64,000 bases of DNA from Onthophagus taurus. Its lineage: Eukaryota > Arthropoda > Insecta > Coleoptera > Scarabaeidae. The stretch covers positions 4,402,001 to 4,466,000 of the forward strand of contig NC_091973.1 in the NCBI RefSeq assembly GCF_036711975.1, in the 5' to 3' direction. The translations under genes were made by a program, and so were the position numbers. Positions 60,201 to 64,000 of the stretch are shown here, in pieces (the stretch's first letter is position 1; each line of letters begins with the position of its first letter). A model generated the notes under the pieces. The model searched no databases, had not been told where the DNA came from, and was given only the letters and a program-made list of their open reading frames with translations.

Positions 60201-63200
60201 AAACAATAATTAGGAAAATAATCTTGAATTAAGTTTCTATACTGTTCATAGGGAAATTAAAAAATTGATAATTTTAAAAAATTGTGCCAATAAAGGTTGT
60301 TCCTGTTTTAATTCTGAACAAGTTTTATTTGAAAAATATTTTAATACAAACAATAATTAGGAAAATAATCTTGAATTAAGTTTCTATACTGTTCACAGGG
60401 AAATTAAAAAATTGATAATTTTAAAAAATTGTGCCTATAAAGGTTGTTCCTGTTTTAATTCTGAACAAGTTTTATTCGAAAAATATTTTAAGACAAACAA
60501 TAATTAGGAAAATAATCTTGAATTAAGTTTCTATACTGTTCATAGGGAAATTAAAAAATTGATAGTTTTAAAAAATTGTGCCAATAAAAGTTGTTCCTGT
60601 TTTAATTCTGAACAAGTTTTATTTAAAAAATATTTTGATACAAACAATAATTAGGAAGATAATCTTGAATTAAGTTTCTATACTGTTCTTAGGGAAATTA
60701 AAAAATTGATAATTTTAAAAAATTGTGCCAATAAAGGTTGTTCCTGTTGTAATTCTGAACAAGTTTTATTTGAAAAATATTTTGATACAAACAATAATTA
60801 GGAAGATAATCTTGAATTAAGTTTCTATACTGTTCATAGGGAAATTAAAAAATTGATAATTTTAAAAAATTGTGCCAATAAAGGTTGTTCCTGTTTTAAT
60901 TCTGAACAAGTTTCATTCGAAAAATATTTTAATACAAACAATAATTAAGAAAATTATCTTGAATTAAGTTTCTATACTGTTCTTAGAGAAATAAAAAAAT
61001 TGATAATTTTAAAAAATTGTGCCAATAAAGGTTATTCCTGTTTTAATTCTGAACAAGTTTTATTTGAAAAATATTTTAATACAAACAATAATTAGGAAGA
61101 TAATCTTGAATTAAGTTGCTATACTGTTCACAGGGAAATTAAAAAATTGATAATTTTAAAAAATTTTGCTAAGAAAAGTTGTTCCTGTTTTAATTCTTAA
61201 CAAGTTTTATTTGAAAAATATTTTAATACAAACTAAAAATTGTTTTTTATGTTTAGATAAAAGTTTTTTGGCGAGAACATCAAATAAATTTTATGTTATC
61301 TGGATCAAGATCGTCAAATCATATAATAGGAAAATTAGAAATGAAAACAACAATGCCAGAAATTTATAACGTTGGTTTTGGGGTGAGTCATGTTGTAAAT
61401 AATAAATTGGAAAATATTGAAAAATTAGAAAAAATTGATAAAATAACAAATATTTCAATGATTTATAATGAACATCAAGTGAATTGTTTTAATATTTGGA
61501 CAAAAACCGGAATGAATGTCGATGGAAAATTCGAATTAACGTCACCAACAAAAACATTAAACCCAATAATCGGAAATTTAGAAATAAAAAATAACGAAAC
61601 AAACAGCCAAATGAACAGTTTATTAAATTGGCAAGGACATAAAATTATAATAAACTACGAAGTTGAAAAATCGAAATCATTTATTTTGATAAAAACGCCA
61701 TTCAAAGGCATCGAAAAAACGAAATTTCAATATTCATTAAACAAACAAAAAAATGATATTCTCATGGAAATTGAAATTGACATATTAAACAAATTAAATT
61801 ATTTATTACTTCATTGGAGTAATGAGAACAATAAAACTTATAACGTTGAATTTGAAATCATTTCACCTATGACGGGTAAATACCAATTATTTTTTAAACA
61901 CAGCACATATTACGGTTATTTAATGGAAAATCTTATTATAAATCATGGTAAAAATAACAACACCATATTTGGTATTCAATTAAACGGGAATTTAATTTCA
62001 ATTTGGGAAGTTGATCTTCACTGGTCAATGAGATTTTTAAATCATAACGCTACTTTAATAATAAAAAATAATTTTAATAATTTCAGCGAATATGCGTCAA
62101 AAATGTTGGGTATTTGGGATAATTTAACAATATCGAGTGATTTAGAAATTAATTTTAATAACAAATCGTTTTGGAGGCTTAAATCGAGTGCTTTAAAAAA
62201 AGAATTTTATTGTTTTTATCATAAAAACGATGATATATATAATTTTGGTGTTACTATTAATGATATATTAAATGGCGAAATAAAATTTAAATTTTACGAC
62301 CTACTTAATATCGACGTAACGTTTAAAGATTACGATATCAAGTTTAAATATTTCTTGGTTAATAATTTATATAAAAAAAATGAAATAGAAATTTTTTACC
62401 AATTTAATAATTACACGATAAAAGGCGACGTTAAATTAGACTTAAAATTGAACGATTTTTTAATAAAGGCTTATTTTATCGGATCTGATTTAGCACCCCT
62501 CGAATTTTATGGGGAAGGTAATAAAGACGAAAAAAGTTTTTATTTTAAAGTAGAATCCGATATTTTAAGAGGGAGCGCTTCGTTAAATATGAATCAACAA
62601 TTATTCTCGATGAATTTAAGCGCTCAATTATTAGAAACCCAATTGGTGTTAAAAATAAATGTCGATGACGTGATTTTTGAAATGATTTTTAAATCAAATT
62701 TTGATAACGTCTATTTAAACATCGAAAAAGATGGATTAATAACTTTCCGTAAAAACAACGAAACGATTATATTAAACTACAAATTAAACGAATTAATTTT
62801 CGATGACGATAAAATCAATTTCGACGTCAATTTAATATCGAGCTTAAATCTTTTGAACAACACAATATTAATTATTAATTTGGATAGAAACAACATTTAT
62901 TTTAAATTAAATTTTGACGTTTACAAAGTTGAAATCGATTACGTTTTTAGATTTAACCGCGAATTAGACCAATTCGAAAGCGAAAATAAGGTGTTAATTT
63001 TTTTGGGGGTTGCGGATAAAAATGTTACAAACATTAATTTCGGTGTTAAAACGAACTTTAAGAATCGCAATAACGAAACTAGTTTTACGCTAAATTTTAT
63101 CGAGAATAAATCTAAATTGGATATTGAATTATTTAAGAATAATTGGGACGAAATTAAATTAAAATGTTTTTCGGTTTTTAATGAAAATGTTTTCGCCGAA

Positions 63201-64000
63201 ACGATTTTTAGTTATAAAGTTGTTGGAGTTATATTTTTTGAGAGCAAATCGATATTTGGGGATGTTAATTTTCGTGTTGATGTCGGTGATTATGACGCGG
63301 ATGAGTTGAGGAGGGTTGTAACTAATATTTCGTATAAAAATGATGATGTTGAGTATTCGGGGAAAATGTTGACTAAATACAAAAACATTTTTTGGTCCGA
63401 TTCTGAGGTTGAGCTTACATTTAATGAGACTTATTTGGGTAATTTCAAAATTGAGTTTGATTATGTTAAAAATAATAAAATTAATAATACTTTAATGATT
63501 TTGTTGAGATCACCTACACATTTAAATAAAATCGATTGCGTGTTGAATGTTGATACAATTAAGAAAGTTAACGGGGTGTTTGATTTTTATTTGGGGGTGT
63601 TTAACGCGTCGAGTAAATTGGAGTTTGAGTATGATTTGGAAGTTGATAAAAAAATCGGGGTTAATTATGACTCGGATGTTGTTAAATTACAATTAGGGGT
63701 GAATAAAGGCGATGTTAAAATTAAATTGGATTTGCCGAATAACGAAAAATTTTTTTACGTGAACGGCCAAAATGTTTTTAATGATAACGAGGTTGTGTTG
63801 AATTATTACGTTAAATATTCAACGAGTGTGTTAAATTTCAACGTTTTTTACATCAACAAAAATTACACTCAAAGTAAATTAGAAATGAGCTCTAACATTA
63901 AAGGTTATGAGCGAGTTATTTTCGAGAACCGCATTGACGATAACAAAATAAGAATATTTATGTACAGCAAATTACACAAGTTGTCTTTGATCGCCGATAA
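51240..64000 (+). CDS. Large lipid transfer protein, apolipophorin/apoB type, 5' part
   Basis: Six exons join in frame: 51240-51288, 51342-52504, 52552-52812, 55121-58116, 58172-58361 and 61257-64000 (continuing past the window), at least 2,467 residues. A signal peptide (MLKFFVFFVILFYFTRA) precedes a vitellogenin-N lipid-transfer domain (about residues 25-600) with YEYKYTGIINSL, LSPCDFEMKI and VDCVEKHLFRPFSNQENGAS. Apolipophorin/apoB-type blocks follow: SYLPKSGFLNFTIDIFG (from 637), FGPNGYFPE (about 676), GFPLELSSNGTAVL (about 781), two Cys near 909 and 923 and APYFPLTG (about 937). A long beta-rich Lys/Asn/Ile region comes next. These proteins carry lipids in haemolymph. I saw no R-x-R/K-R furin site near residue 720, where apolipophorin is cut, so a lipid transfer particle subunit is also possible. 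Codon use is extremely A/T-ending. Confidence 0.88.
52866..52983. mobile_element. MITE family 1 copy in intron 3 of the lipid transfer gene
   Basis: It starts TACACTGTGTTAATTAATTA and has both inner arms; the right end stops at TTGCAATGATG before AAAAGGACTACTATATATA. The same trailing intron sequence follows the related copy at 54,953. Confidence 0.8.
53054..53161 (+). pseudogene. Duplicated start of exon 4, truncated decoy
   Basis: The first 74 bases after the TTTTTTAG acceptor match the true exon 4 (from 55121) with one difference, a silent third-position change. The copy then runs into the 147 bp satellite and reaches TAG at 53159-53161 after 35 codons. Its acceptor and about 90 bp of upstream intron are also duplicated, so it has all visible signals of a 3' splice site. 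Confidence 0.85.
53130..54952 (+). repeat. 147 bp AT-rich satellite, array in intron 3
   Basis: Roughly twelve units have a 146-147 bp period, with markers AAACAATAATTAGGAAAATA, TTTCTATACTGTTCATAGGG and GTGCCAATAAAGGTTGTTCC. Units are highly alike. The array starts inside the decoy exon copy and ends inside the MITE copy at 54,953. Confidence 0.95.
54953..55033. mobile_element. MITE family 1, left-truncated copy before exon 4
   Basis: It starts at ATGCAACCAATATCACA directly after satellite sequence, has the right inner arm and CGACGTC-like block, and is followed by intron sequence shared with the copy after 52,983. Confidence 0.75.
58475..61235 (+). repeat. 147 bp AT-rich satellite, array in intron 5
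   Basis: About 19 units of the same satellite as at 53.1-54.9 kb lie in the same orientation, between a (TA)n-rich stretch (58,395-58,475) and the exon 6 acceptor at 61,256. The subfamily with GATACAAACAATAATTAGGA dominates here. Short frames within it are repeat artefacts. Confidence 0.95.

Noticed and set aside
61166..61369. 67-residue frame spanning the end of the intron 5 satellite and exon 6
   Set aside because: It is in a different frame from the lipid transfer protein, which is open from 61257 to the end of the window.

Overview
The window is animal, almost certainly insect, nuclear DNA. It is AT-rich, its genes have GT-AG introns, and it carries Tc1/mariner-type elements, a Jockey-type non-LTR remnant, several tandem satellites and two typical insect gene families. 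A beetle is my best guess, from gene content and repeat style only; nothing seen here proves the order.

Layout. Positions 1-31,000 hold no gene I can support. This stretch has a 0.5 kb repeat family with a strong hairpin (0.4, 2.8, 3.3 kb), a decayed mariner-like element with about 150 bp terminal inverted repeats (6.8-8.3 kb), two MITE families, a 183 bp satellite (14.9-17.7 kb), three 289 bp tandem units (24.6-25.5 kb), a reverse-transcriptase remnant (25.6 kb) and a broken transposon-associated protein (29 kb), separated by unique sequence.

Positions 31,000-45,000 hold four secreted cysteine-rich genes of the DUF4773 type, reconstructed exon by exon: A, B and C on the minus strand (31.1-39.7 kb) and D on the plus strand (43.6-44.8 kb). 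All have a signal peptide, a CxCx4CxCC motif and about ten conserved cysteines. Gene A carries a 3.2 kb satellite in an intron. Gene C has lost its internal introns and gained a long Asp/Glu-rich tail. Gene D lies between two arrays (41.3-42.6 and 45.3-50.1 kb) of one ~155 bp satellite built around a near-perfect 40 bp inverted repeat.

Positions 51,240-64,000 hold the first six exons of a large lipid transfer protein (apolipophorin/apoB/vitellogenin superfamily), at least 2,467 residues and running off the window. Two of its introns hold a 147 bp AT-rich satellite. The start of its fourth exon, with a flanking MITE, is duplicated, and the upstream copy is a 35-codon decoy ending in a stop.

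The most unusual content is the satellite architecture: CpG-rich boxes in otherwise AT-rich repeats, one box shared by two unrelated satellites, an inverted block and a 1,247 bp higher-order repeat inside the palindromic array, and a diverged single copy of that satellite 20 kb away beside MITE ends, suggesting it came from a transposon.
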